Assembly (NCBI RefSeq): GCF_028285565.1 | Contig: NZ_JANQOY010000230.1 | Location: 1 to 37,430 of the forward strand | Direction of reading: 5' to 3' | Length of the DNA: 37,430 nucleotides | Origin: Acaryochloris sp. IP29b_bin.148 | GTDB lineage: Bacteria > Cyanobacteriota > Cyanobacteriia > Thermosynechococcales > Thermosynechococcaceae | Shown here: positions 1 through 6,642 of the stretch, in pieces | Layout of the letters: every line of letters starts with the position of its first letter | Position numbering within the stretch: the first letter of the stretch is position 1 | Notes under the pieces: model-generated | Databases searched by the model: none | What the model saw: the letters and a program-made list of their open reading frames with translations, nothing else | Told to the model about the DNA's origin: nothing | Program-made: the position numbers and the translations under genes

Positions 1-1
1 C

Positions 2-229
2 GTAAGTGATGAGACAGCCAAAGAAATTGATAAGGAAGTCAAGGGTATTGTCGAAACGGCTCACCAAGAAGCCCTGAGTATTCTCAAGGAGAATAAGGAA
101 CTGCTGGAGACGATTTCGGAGCAGTTGCTGGAGTCGGAGGTGATTGAGGGCGCTTCCCTCAGAGACTTGCTGGCGAAGGTGAATCCTGAAACTCATGTGC
201 AGAACACTGAAGAGCCTGTGGCAGTTTAA
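2..229 (+). CDS. ftsH: ATP-dependent zinc metalloprotease FtsH, C-terminal end (5' partial)
   Basis: The open frame begins at base 2 and stops with TAA at 227-229, leaving about 75 residues. The visible part is the helical C-terminal end of an FtsH peptidase: SDETAKEIDKEV, then AHQEALSILKENKELLETIS, then a VIEG..LRDLLAKV stretch. FtsH is a membrane-anchored AAA+ zinc protease; in cyanobacteria its paralogues handle photosystem II repair and general membrane quality control. The AAA module, HEXXH site and membrane segments lie outside the window, so the paralogue cannot be assigned. The reading frame is clean and a strong terminator follows the stop codon by about 40 bases. Confidence 0.85.
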   Translation, partial: VSDETAKEIDKEVKGIVETAHQEALSILKENKELLETISEQLLESEVIEGASLRDLLAKVNPETHVQNTEEPVAV

Positions 230-268
230 TTCGTGACGGTTTAACCCGGATCAAGATCACTTTTTTGT

Positions 269-298
269 AAGCCTCCTGATCCATAGGAGGCTTTTTTT
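269..298 (+). terminator. Rho-independent terminator of ftsH
   Basis: A perfect 9-bp stem (AAGCCTCCT at 269-277 with AGGAGGCTT at 285-293) encloses a 7-nt loop and runs into seven T residues (292-298). It lies about 40 bases after the ftsH stop, in the right orientation to end that transcript. Confidence 0.93.
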
Positions 299-380
299 CT
301 GCACACTTTGGCTAGGAATAACAGAGGGGTGCGTTCCCCAAAAATGGGAAGGACGTGCCGAAATTAAAGATCCTACAGAC

Positions 381-406
381 AAAAAAAATAACCCCGGCGG
401 GGTTAT
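381..406 (-). terminator. Rho-independent terminator for the leftward PhnE-type gene
   Basis: The inverted repeat ATAACCCC (388-395) / GGGGTTAT (399-406) has a 3-nt loop. On the minus strand it is followed by a run of eight T residues (A-run 381-388 on the plus strand). It lies about 135 bases downstream of the permease stop codon, in the orientation to terminate that gene. The rest of 230-540 contains no convincing gene. Confidence 0.88.
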
Positions 407-540
407 CGGTGTAAGGAGTGGTACAAGACGCAAATTGCGCTTATCTAAGTTACGTCCCATTAAAAAGGATGGGAGTGAAGATAGGGTGAAGCTTGTGAGT
501 CTGACACTTTAAGTTTGGCGATGCAGGGTGGAAGCAGGGC

Positions 541-2226
541 CTATTGTAATTGTTGCCGGAGCTGATGGCTGAGCCAATCAACCATCAGACTCAAGGCGAC
601 AAAACAACTCAAGGTCCCCATGACCGCAACGCTATCAAAACTACTGAGTTGCTCACTCAGCAGGCGTCCTAGTCCCCCAGCCCCCACTAATCCCACAATA
701 ATGGTTTCCCGCATGCTGACTTCCCAGCGATAACAGGAATAGGCTAAAAATCGAGGCAGCGTCATCGGTAACACGCCGTAGAGCAACACCGAAGGATTGG
801 GAGCCCCATGAGACTGTAAGGCCAGAAGGGGCTTTTGATCCAGGTTCTCATTCACCTCTGCCATTAACCGCCCCAATATCCCGAGATTATGGATGCCAAG
901 CGAGATCGCACCCGGTAGTATCCCCGGAAACACAATAAACAATACAATTAAGGCCCAAATCGGTGCAGGGATCGATCGACACAGCAACAAAAACAGCCGC
1001 GCCACCCCCACCAGCAGCCAAGCCACTCCTTGTTGCGCCCAACTAACCGGCTGCGGCAAAAAGAGTCCGCCTGGCAGAAAGAAATTGGCCGCTGTGCCAA
1101 AGGACAACACGATGCCCCCCGCCCCTGCCCCCAGGATGGCTAACAGCGACATGCTGAGAGTTTGTAACGACAATCCCAGTAACTGGGGCCATGCCTGTAG
1201 ACCAAAAGATAATGGCCACACGCCAACCATCAACTGCTGACCGTTTCGCCACGTTTGAGCTGCCATCAGTTGAGTCAGATCGGAACCAATATACAACCAG
1301 CTCCAAAGGACTAGCATCAACAGCCCCCCTAAACTCAGGCTGAAGAGTAGCACCGTCGATCGGGGCGTTCTTTGTGGTGGAATATATCCCGGTGGCGGAC
1401 TCGCAGTAGGGTTGAGGTGTAAATCAATGCGGGTCTGGCAGCCCAGACGATGACGACACCTAGCACTGCACCAGTCAATGCTTCCGTTCAGAATGACTAA
1501 GGCATAAATAAAGGTCCAGACCTGCTCATAGCGGAGCGACTGTAAACTCAAGAAAATTTCATGGCCCAGCCCCCCAACACCGATTAAGCCCAGCGTTGCC
1601 GCCGATCGCAGGGAACATTCAAAGCGATAAAAGCTATAGGACAGTAAATTTTTACTGGCCGACGGCAGTAACCCGTAGAGTAAGGCATTGAAGGGCCGTC
1701 CTCCGCCTTGCAGGATCGCCTGGAACGACTGCCTGGGCGTGTCGTCGAGGATATCGCCAAACACCTTAGCGACAATGGCGCTGTAGGGAATGGTAATGGC
1801 TGCGATCGCAGTTAGCGGATCCAGCCCCCAGAGATTAATAAAGAAGAGTCCCCATAACATTTCATGAATGGCACGAGGCACCACCAGCACCCGTCTAAGC
1901 CCTTGTCCTAAACCAGCAAGCACCGACCATCCATAGACCTGCTGCCCCACTTCTGAAATCAGAATGCTACCGATAAACCCCAAGCAGAGACTCAGGGTTG
2001 TCCCGCAAATCGCATAGGCAAGGGTGGTTAACAGCGCTTGCCCAGCAGTGATCAATAAAGAAAGATGCAGATCAGGGGCCAGACTGGCTTGCCAAAAGGC
2101 AAAGAACTGGGGCCATCCGCTAGGATTCCAGAGGCTGGCTGCCGACAGCCAAGCGCCACCGGCGGCTAGACTCACAAAGGGCAACCATAGCCACCGGCTG
2201 ACCGCTAATCTTGAGGCGATACCCAT
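541..2226 (-). CDS. phnE: Tandem-fused PhnE-type ABC transporter permease (phosphonate/phosphite family)
   Basis: This 561-residue membrane protein consists of two PhnE-type permease domains in one chain, roughly residues 1-260 and 300-561. Each half carries an EAA-type ATPase-contact loop followed by the PhnE signature: GLLPSASKNLLSYSFYRFE...GLIGVGGLG in the first, GVLPMTLPRFLAYSCYRWE...GLVGAGGLG in the second. A single PhnE is usually about 260-290 residues and dimerises, so this chain should form a whole translocation pore. PhnE permeases import phosphonates, phosphite or similar phosphorus compounds with PhnC (ATPase) and PhnD (binding protein). Neither is adjacent, so partners must be encoded elsewhere. 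The start is ATG with only a weak Shine-Dalgarno sequence. The exact substrate is unknown. Confidence 0.87.
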   Translation of the reverse strand: MGIASRLAVSRWLWLPFVSLAAGGAWLSAASLWNPSGWPQFFAFWQASLAPDLHLSLLITAGQALLTTLAYAICGTTLSLCLGFIGSILISEVGQQVYGWSVLAGLGQGLRRVLVVPRAIHEMLWGLFFINLWGLDPLTAIAAITIPYSAIVAKVFGDILDDTPRQSFQAILQGGGRPFNALLYGLLPSASKNLLSYSFYRFECSLRSAATLGLIGVGGLGHEIFLSLQSLRYEQVWTFIYALVILNGSIDWCSARCRHRLGCQTRIDLHLNPTASPPPGYIPPQRTPRSTVLLFSLSLGGLLMLVLWSWLYIGSDLTQLMAAQTWRNGQQLMVGVWPLSFGLQAWPQLLGLSLQTLSMSLLAILGAGAGGIVLSFGTAANFFLPGGLFLPQPVSWAQQGVAWLLVGVARLFLLLCRSIPAPIWALIVLFIVFPGILPGAISLGIHNLGILGRLMAEVNENLDQKPLLALQSHGAPNPSVLLYGVLPMTLPRFLAYSCYRWEVSMRETIIVGLVGAGGLGRLLSEQLSSFDSVAVMGTLSCFVALSLMVDWLSHQLRQQLQ

Positions 2227-2666
2227 CTCAGCCCACTGTGCTCAACCCCGGATACAGGGCTATTAACTCAATCTCACTTAGCACTAGCATGCTTGAGATT
2301 GAGCCTCCTATACCGTTAATCAACACTGCCAATCATCACAAAAAAGAAGCCCTCATGCTGAGTTAAATCCGTTTTCAGGTCAGCAGTAGGGCCGTAGACG
2401 CAGTTAGGAGGTATCTTGACTTACAAGTTAGCGACACTAATCAGGAAACCGTAGATCTCTTAACGAAGTCTTCAGAGTTGATTGTGCAGCACCCTCCATA
2501 TTTAATATACCTTCACGCTTCTTTCTGTTGGCCAGAGAATTGAGATCGACCCTTGTTAAAATCAGCTCATGACCTAACTCAGCGTTGACCCGGAGGTCTG
2601 CATCCTCTGCCCAGCAATGGTCAACACCAGCATCGACCCTCTCTAGCCCTACTACCAACTTCTACC
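2227..2666. other. Intergenic region between divergent phnE-type gene and small membrane gene
   Basis: These 440 bases hold no gene I can support. A strong inverted repeat lies close to the permease start. A 73-codon open frame on the minus strand (2437-2658) has no recognisable motif and a poor start context, so I do not call it. The region should contain the promoters of both flanking genes, but I cannot place -10 and -35 boxes with confidence. Confidence 0.6.
2267..2303. repeat. Perfect 10-bp inverted repeat upstream of the permease gene
   Basis: CTCAATCTCA (2267-2276) is matched by TGAGATTGAG (2294-2303) around a 17-nt centre that can itself pair AGCA with TGCT. It lies 40 bases before the permease start codon. 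There is no T-run on either strand, so an operator or a 5'-UTR hairpin is more likely than a terminator. Confidence 0.6.
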
Positions 2667-2882
2667 GTGAATCCTATCCTTCTGATCGCAGCTATCCTGA
2701 TTTCTTGGCTTGTCTTTACTTGGCTGTTGCGTGTGGTCAAAACAACGCTCAAAACGGCCGTTTTAATCGCCATAATTGTTTTAGGATTGCAGGTGATCGT
2801 GGGCGTTGGCCCCAGTCAAGTCTTGCAAGCCATTATGGATTTACCCCAACTGGTCCAAGACTGGTTTAGCAGTCAATCTTAG
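2667..2882 (+). CDS. Small conserved membrane protein (71 aa), function unknown
   Basis: GTG start; 71 residues. One or two hydrophobic segments cover about residues 2-18 and 28-48, separated by the basic stretch RVVKTTLK. The tail, GPSQVLQAIMDLPQLVQDWF, is amphipathic. The pattern resembles a family of short cyanobacterial membrane proteins, but I cannot attach a function. The downstream yjbQ gene begins about 5 bases after the stop, so the two are probably co-transcribed and translationally coupled. The start is uncertain because no strong ribosome-binding site precedes it. Confidence 0.6.
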   Translation: MNPILLIAAILISWLVFTWLLRVVKTTLKTAVLIAIIVLGLQVIVGVGPSQVLQAIMDLPQLVQDWFSSQS

Positions 2883-2886
2883 GGTG

Positions 2887-3309
2887 ATGGCGATGACTCA
2901 CGTCCAGCATTTACTCAAAATTCCTACTCAGGGCAAATCCTTCCATAACATTACCCGTCAGGTGCAATCAGTCGTGGCCGAGTCAGGACTCACCATGGGG
3001 CTATGCACCCTATTTTTGCGCCACACCTCCGCCAGCTTGGTGATTCAAGAAAATGCGGATCCTGATGTACTGCGGGACCTGGAGACGTTTTTATCGCAAA
3101 TTGTCCCGGAAGGACCACACTATCGCCACAGTACGGAGGGACCGGACGATATGCCTGCCCATATTCGCACGGCTTTAACCCATACCTCAGAATATATTCC
3201 GATTCACCAAGGACGCTTAGCCACGGGGATTTGGCAAGGTATTTATGTGTGGGAGCATCGCCAACACGGGTCGAATCGAGAAGTGATTGTTCATCTATCC
3301 GGGGAATAG
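2887..3309 (+). CDS. yjbQ: YjbQ / UPF0047 family protein
   Basis: About 140 residues, the usual length of the YjbQ/UPF0047 family. Diagnostic stretches are TLFLRHTSASLVIQENADPDV, then YRHSTEGPDDMPAHIR, then the final GTWQGIY-like GIWQGIYVWEHR with conserved His residues. Members have weak thiamine-phosphate synthase activity in complementation assays; the physiological role is not settled. The frame is open further upstream, but that part overlaps the preceding gene. I take ATG 2887, with a second ATG at 2893 that has AGGG eight bases upstream and may be the real start. The gene follows the small membrane protein almost without gap. Confidence 0.88.
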   Translation: MAMTHVQHLLKIPTQGKSFHNITRQVQSVVAESGLTMGLCTLFLRHTSASLVIQENADPDVLRDLETFLSQIVPEGPHYRHSTEGPDDMPAHIRTALTHTSEYIPIHQGRLATGIWQGIYVWEHRQHGSNREVIVHLSGE

Positions 3310-3313
3310 GCTC

Positions 3314-3328
3314 CCTGGCGACGCCAGG
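3314..3328. repeat. Short GC-rich hairpin after yjbQ
   Basis: CCTGGC (3314-3319) / GCCAGG (3323-3328) with a 3-nt loop lies directly after the yjbQ stop codon. No T-run follows, so it could stabilise the 3' end or be a weak terminator. Confidence 0.5.
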
Positions 3329-3376
3329 TTATCCAATCCGGGCAGCCCTCAACATCAATATTGAAGGTTGGAGCCG

Positions 3377-3439
3377 AAGCTGGCAGCATGCACATCAAAT
3401 GCATTGTCCAAGTACTCGAAGACTATCCTGCCAGCTTTT
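3377..3439 (+). repeat. Nested inverted repeat between yjbQ and the DUF1499 gene
   Basis: AAGCTGGCAG (3377-3386) pairs perfectly with CTGCCAGCTT (3428-3437), which ends in a short T4 run. Inside the 41-nt spacer, ATGCA (3388-3392) pairs with TGCAT (3400-3404). The result is a two-level stem that may be a transcript end or a small structured element. Confidence 0.5.
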
Positions 3440-3521
3440 AGATCTGGACAGCCAGACGAAGACTACATCAATCTAAATATTTCTTTACAATGAAAGCTGT
3501 AACGCTATCATTCTCGTCATC

Positions 3522-3923
3522 ATGCCCCTGTTTTCTCTTTCTGGGCAACAGCCCACCACCTTAGGACTCAAGAAGAATCAACTCACGCCTTGCCCGAACA
3601 CGCCCAACTGTGTTTGTAGCCAAGATCCCGATCCGGGGCATCAGATCGATCCGCTCACCTTTACAGGCTCTCCTAAAGAGGCCTTTGCTCAACTCAAATC
3701 TATTTTGGCAGAGACCAAGAATGCCGAGATCATTAACGAAACTCGTAACTATATCTATGCGGAGTTCACCAGCAGCTTGCTCGGTTTTGTGGATGATGTG
3801 GAATTCTATTTGGATGGTCGGGCTAAGGTGATTCAGGTGCGTTCAGCATCCCGCTTAGGTCAGTCTGATTTAGGGGCCAATCGATCTCGCATCAATGGCA
3901 TTCGCAAAAAGCTAAAGGCTTAA
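3522..3923 (+). CDS. DUF1499 family protein
   Basis: This 133-residue protein matches the DUF1499 pattern. It has an N-terminal LTPCPNTPNCVCS motif (the paired Cys region), a central segment similar to AFAQLKSILAETKNAEI, then YAEFTSSLLGFVDDVEFYLD and the ending VIQVRSASRLGQSDLGANRSRI. The function of DUF1499 proteins is unknown. Translation starts at ATG 3522; a possible -10 TACAAT lies at 3486-3491. No signal peptide is obvious. The gene stands alone on the plus strand and converges with the next gene, separated by 39 bases that include a GCGATCGC site. Confidence 0.87.
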   Translation: MPLFSLSGQQPTTLGLKKNQLTPCPNTPNCVCSQDPDPGHQIDPLTFTGSPKEAFAQLKSILAETKNAEIINETRNYIYAEFTSSLLGFVDDVEFYLDGRAKVIQVRSASRLGQSDLGANRSRINGIRKKLKA

Positions 3924-3962
3924 GTGGGTGCGATCGCAACGCTCTATTTTCTAACCAGATCT

Positions 3963-4376
3963 CTAGCCAGAAAAGGCATCGGGGAATGCCCGCCAGACTT
4001 GATCAATAAACTGTCGAAGGGCCTGGTGGGCTTTGCGATCGCGTTCCGATACGGCCTGCGGATCGGCTTCGTCCTGCGATTTATCGCTATACATTTGCAT
4101 CAGTAGAGGCAACACTTCATCATCAAGGGCGGGCCGAAAAAACTGTGATGGCCACACCAGATCGGAACAATTCTGGAGCCGATAGGCAAATAAGCCTTGG
4201 GCTGGGCTAGGTGCCTCTTCAGAACTTTGAGTGGTTAGTTGCAAAAAGAGAGGGCGCACCCACGTACGCTGACGAGCGACAATCGCCTGAATCACCTCAG
4301 CATACAGATAGCTGCCCTGGTGCTCTAAACAGACAATTTCATAGGTTGTCGCATGGGGGGGAGAGCGATCAATCAT
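3963..4376 (-). CDS. Conserved hypothetical protein (about 137 aa)
   Basis: I do not recognise a named family. The frame is open to 4460, but I choose the internal ATG at 4376 because the residues after it (YEIVCLEHQGSYLYAEVIQAIVARQRTWVRPLFLQL) look like a conserved folded core while the upstream part looks random. The protein is soluble, with an acidic middle and an amphipathic C-terminal helix (AHQALRQFIDQVWRAFPDAF). The LCLEHQ-like stretch and the phrase WVRPLFL suggest a cyanobacterium-restricted family, which is an impression and not a search result. It faces the TMEM14 gene across about 125 bases of shared promoter region. Confidence 0.6.
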   Translation of the reverse strand: MIDRSPPHATTYEIVCLEHQGSYLYAEVIQAIVARQRTWVRPLFLQLTTQSSEEAPSPAQGLFAYRLQNCSDLVWPSQFFRPALDDEVLPLLMQMYSDKSQDEADPQAVSERDRKAHQALRQFIDQVWRAFPDAFSG

Positions 4377-4502
4377 GGAGCAGAGGGTTGCGATCAGATG
4401 TCTATAGTTTATCCCTGAGATCGAACCACCGACTAGGGGGATTCCCGACAAGAAACACACTATGCGACAGTAGATCCAAGATTTCTCTGTTTGAGGACCC
4501 GT

Positions 4503-4811
4503 ATGACCTCCAGTATTGTTGCAGCATTCCTGTATGGCTTGTTCACGCTCTTAGGCGGAATTATGGGCTATATCAAAAGCCATAGCAAAATTTCTTTAAT
4601 ATCAGGCTGTTTCTCTGGCATATTGCTGTTATCTGGTGCCCTTGCCGCCTTGAGGGGAAATGCATGGGGACTCACCATGGCCATGATTGTGACGGCCCTT
4701 TTGGTGATTGTGTTTATCGTCCGATGGTTTAAAACTCGTAAAGTGATGCCTGCCGGATTAATGGTCGGGCTCGGAGGGATTGCTTTGGTCGTTATGGTTA
4801 TGGGTAGATAA
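4503..4811 (+). CDS. TMEM14 / UPF0136 family small membrane protein
   Basis: 102 residues with three to four hydrophobic helices. The first has the TMEM14 pattern YGLFTLLGGIMGYIKSHS, followed by SLISGCFSGILLLSGALA, TMAMIVTALLVIVFIVRWFKTRKVMPAG and GLGGIALVVMVM. TMEM14 proteins occur from cyanobacteria to plastids, where plant FAX proteins export fatty acids; a role for the bacterial protein is only inferred. An earlier TTG (4491) is open in frame, but ATG 4503 has GAGG six bases upstream. A strong inverted repeat follows the gene. Confidence 0.88.
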   Translation: MTSSIVAAFLYGLFTLLGGIMGYIKSHSKISLISGCFSGILLLSGALAALRGNAWGLTMAMIVTALLVIVFIVRWFKTRKVMPAGLMVGLGGIALVVMVMGR

Positions 4812-4845
4812 TCACTGCCTAAAATGCCAACTATTCTCCTAAACA

Positions 4846-4882
4846 ATCCTGTAGCAGAGTGTTGAAAATTCTGCTACAGGAT
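4846..4882. terminator. Perfect 13-bp hairpin between convergent genes
   Basis: ATCCTGTAGCAGA (4846-4858) is perfectly matched by TCTGCTACAGGAT (4870-4882) around an 11-nt loop. It begins 34 bases after the TMEM14 stop and ends 4 bases before the SPFH stop (read on the plus strand). T-runs are poor on both sides, but the position suits a bidirectional transcript end. Confidence 0.75.
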
Positions 4883-4886
4883 AAAT

Positions 4887-5738
4887 CTACTGATTGGGAG
4901 TGTTCACGTCCCCCAAATTAAAGAGAAATGGAATGCTGTTGTTGCCTTTGCCATCCATCACCAACACCTTAGGCATTTGGGCACCGCCTTCACGCCAGGC
5001 TGCGATCGCTTCTTTTTGGAGCACTAACTTACCGCCTTGGCTTTTTAGGGTTTCAGCTAGGAGGCGCTGGGCTTCGGCTTTACCTTTGGCGCGATTGATT
5101 TCCGCTTGGGCCTGGGCTTCCGCTTTCTTCGCTTCAAAAATCGCTTGTTTGGCCTGTTGTTCGGCAATTTGCTTGGCTTCAACTGCCTCATTAAATTTAG
5201 GGCTAAAGCTGAGATTCTCAATGGCACTACCTTCGAAGTTAATGCCAAATTTGGATAGGCGCTTAGACATCCCTTCATCAAAGGCCTTACGGAGTTGTTC
5301 ACGCTTGGTAATGGCTTCTTCCGCCGTATATTGAGCACTGGACGCTTTAAAGGCCTCTTGCGTTAGGGATCTCACCTTCGCTTTGACTTGAGGCATGGTG
5401 CCGATGCGGGTCCGAGTGGTGGTGAGCGGACCTGGATCAACCGTATAGAAAACCGTTAACTCGGCGGTGAGGTCTTGTAAATCTTTGGTTGCTGCTGCTG
5501 CTGGGAACTGCTCTTCTTGGATATTGGCCTCATAGACATCAATCCCACAGAACAAAGGGCACTTTAAGTTCAGGCCACTTTGGGCCATTGATCCTTTTTG
5601 GACTTTACCTAAAAACTTGTAAACACCAATTTGGGTCGGTCCCAAAATTTGAAAGGTATTGACTCCAATCAGGGCAACAAACAGTCCTAATCCGGTTTTC
5701 CAGTTCAACCAACCTACATAATTTCTGACATTATTCAT
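4887..5738 (-). CDS. SPFH / Band 7 (prohibitin-like) membrane protein
   Basis: 283 residues. One membrane segment lies near the N-terminus (about residues 14-32, LGLFVALIGVNTFQIL). An SPFH domain follows (GPTQIGVYKFLGKVQKG... to EGSAIENLSFSPKFNEAVEAK), then a long Ala/Glu/Lys/Gln coiled coil (AEQQAKQAIFEAKKAEAQAQ...), as in prohibitin and HflC-type proteins. These form ring assemblies on membranes and modulate proteases or membrane microdomains. ATG 5738 is chosen because GGAG sits nine bases upstream; the frame is open 11 codons further. It is the last gene of the leftward TPM-LemA cluster, 133 bases after LemA, and ends at a perfect hairpin. Confidence 0.9.
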   Translation of the reverse strand: MNNVRNYVGWLNWKTGLGLFVALIGVNTFQILGPTQIGVYKFLGKVQKGSMAQSGLNLKCPLFCGIDVYEANIQEEQFPAAAATKDLQDLTAELTVFYTVDPGPLTTTRTRIGTMPQVKAKVRSLTQEAFKASSAQYTAEEAITKREQLRKAFDEGMSKRLSKFGINFEGSAIENLSFSPKFNEAVEAKQIAEQQAKQAIFEAKKAEAQAQAEINRAKGKAEAQRLLAETLKSQGGKLVLQKEAIAAWREGGAQMPKVLVMDGKGNNSIPFLFNLGDVNTPNQ

Positions 5739-5871
5739 TTCAATGATCTCCAATGAACCGTTCCGCTTCAAAAGCTGAACTCATCCAATCCACGCTTACG
5801 AATGAGCGTTGATATCTGTTGATAAGCAGGGAAAAGATCCTTAGCTATGCCTATTCGGCCCCAACTAGGCG

Positions 5872-6615
5872 TTAATCTGCGCTTAGAAAAGGCTTTGATT
5901 CAAATCCTGAAAGCTTGGCAACGACGGTATTGGGGAATCCTTGCAGTTGCTGCTGGTAGCTTTGTACCGCCTGGTTGTATCGCATTCGTTCTACGGCCAG
6001 CCGGTTTTCCGTGCCAGTGATTTCGTACTGGAGGTTGATATAAAGCTGGCTGGATTTTAGAGCCGAATGTTTCAGGGCATAGGTTTGAAACTGATCAATC
6101 GCCTGATCGATTTTTGTAATTGCATCCTGCTGCTGTTCAAGGTTGTCCGCTTCTAAGTAGGCTTGTCGGGCCTCAGTGAGCGTTGTGACCAGGGTGCTTT
6201 CATGGGTGGTGTAGGCTTGAGTAACCTTAACCAATTGAGGAATTAAATCTGCTCGTCGCTGACGTTGATTCTCGACTTGCGCCCAAGCAGCTTCTACTTG
6301 AATTCGATGATTGGTAATTGCATTATATGTAGCAATGTGCCACCCTATACCCCCTATTATAGCAATAGAGCTTATAAGTAGCCACTTTCTCATCCCTTGT
6401 CTTATATTCTGCCTTTTTGTTAGTTTTTTGGTGTTTTGAGCCTGAACCTCGGCAATCGCTTGAGGAATATACTCGGCTGGAATGCCCGCTTCTGCTGCGG
6501 CCATTTCCAGCTCTGCTCTGGAGTAATGTTCTAGGTCCGCAGAGGCGTATTGAGAGGCTAGCTCAAAAATTGCAGGAGCATCACTGGCTGGAATCGTTCG
6601 CTTTTTAGGATTCAT
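5872..6615 (-). CDS. lemA: LemA family protein with N-terminal cytoplasmic domain
   Basis: About 247 residues. Residues 1-65 form a soluble acidic helical domain (ELASQYASADLEHYSRAELE...AEYIPQAIAEVQ). A membrane helix follows (about 79-97, LLISSIAIIGGIGWHIATYNAI). The LemA domain then runs to the end: VEAAWAQVENQRQRRADLIPQLVKV, LTEARQAYLEA, YINLQYEITGTENRLAVERMRYNQAVQSYQ. LemA proteins are short membrane-anchored helical bundles often encoded beside TPM/YgcG proteins, as here; their function is poorly known. ATG 6615 has GAGG eight bases upstream; GTG 6624 is the alternative. The gene begins 27 bases after the TPM gene's stop, so co-translation is likely. The extra N-terminal domain is not part of the minimal LemA family. 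Confidence 0.92.
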   Translation of the reverse strand: MNPKKRTIPASDAPAIFELASQYASADLEHYSRAELEMAAAEAGIPAEYIPQAIAEVQAQNTKKLTKRQNIRQGMRKWLLISSIAIIGGIGWHIATYNAITNHRIQVEAAWAQVENQRQRRADLIPQLVKVTQAYTTHESTLVTTLTEARQAYLEADNLEQQQDAITKIDQAIDQFQTYALKHSALKSSQLYINLQYEITGTENRLAVERMRYNQAVQSYQQQLQGFPNTVVAKLSGFESKPFLSAD

Positions 6616-6642
6616 TGTCTTCACCTCTCAAACAATTGTGAG

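Noticed and set aside
893..1240. 115-codon plus-strand frame inside the permease gene
   Set aside because: Opposite-strand shadow of phnE with no domain; the permease frame is complete and well conserved.
2437..2658. 73-codon minus-strand frame between phnE and the small membrane gene
   Set aside because: No motif, hydrophobic pattern or ribosome-binding site supports it; composition is like random translation. Might be a gene remnant, but I cannot show that.
4846..4882. Possible CRISPR or mobile-element terminal repeat (13-bp perfect inverted repeat)
   Set aside because: Only one pair with a short loop, between two convergent stop codons, and no transposase nearby. A transcript-end hairpin explains it.
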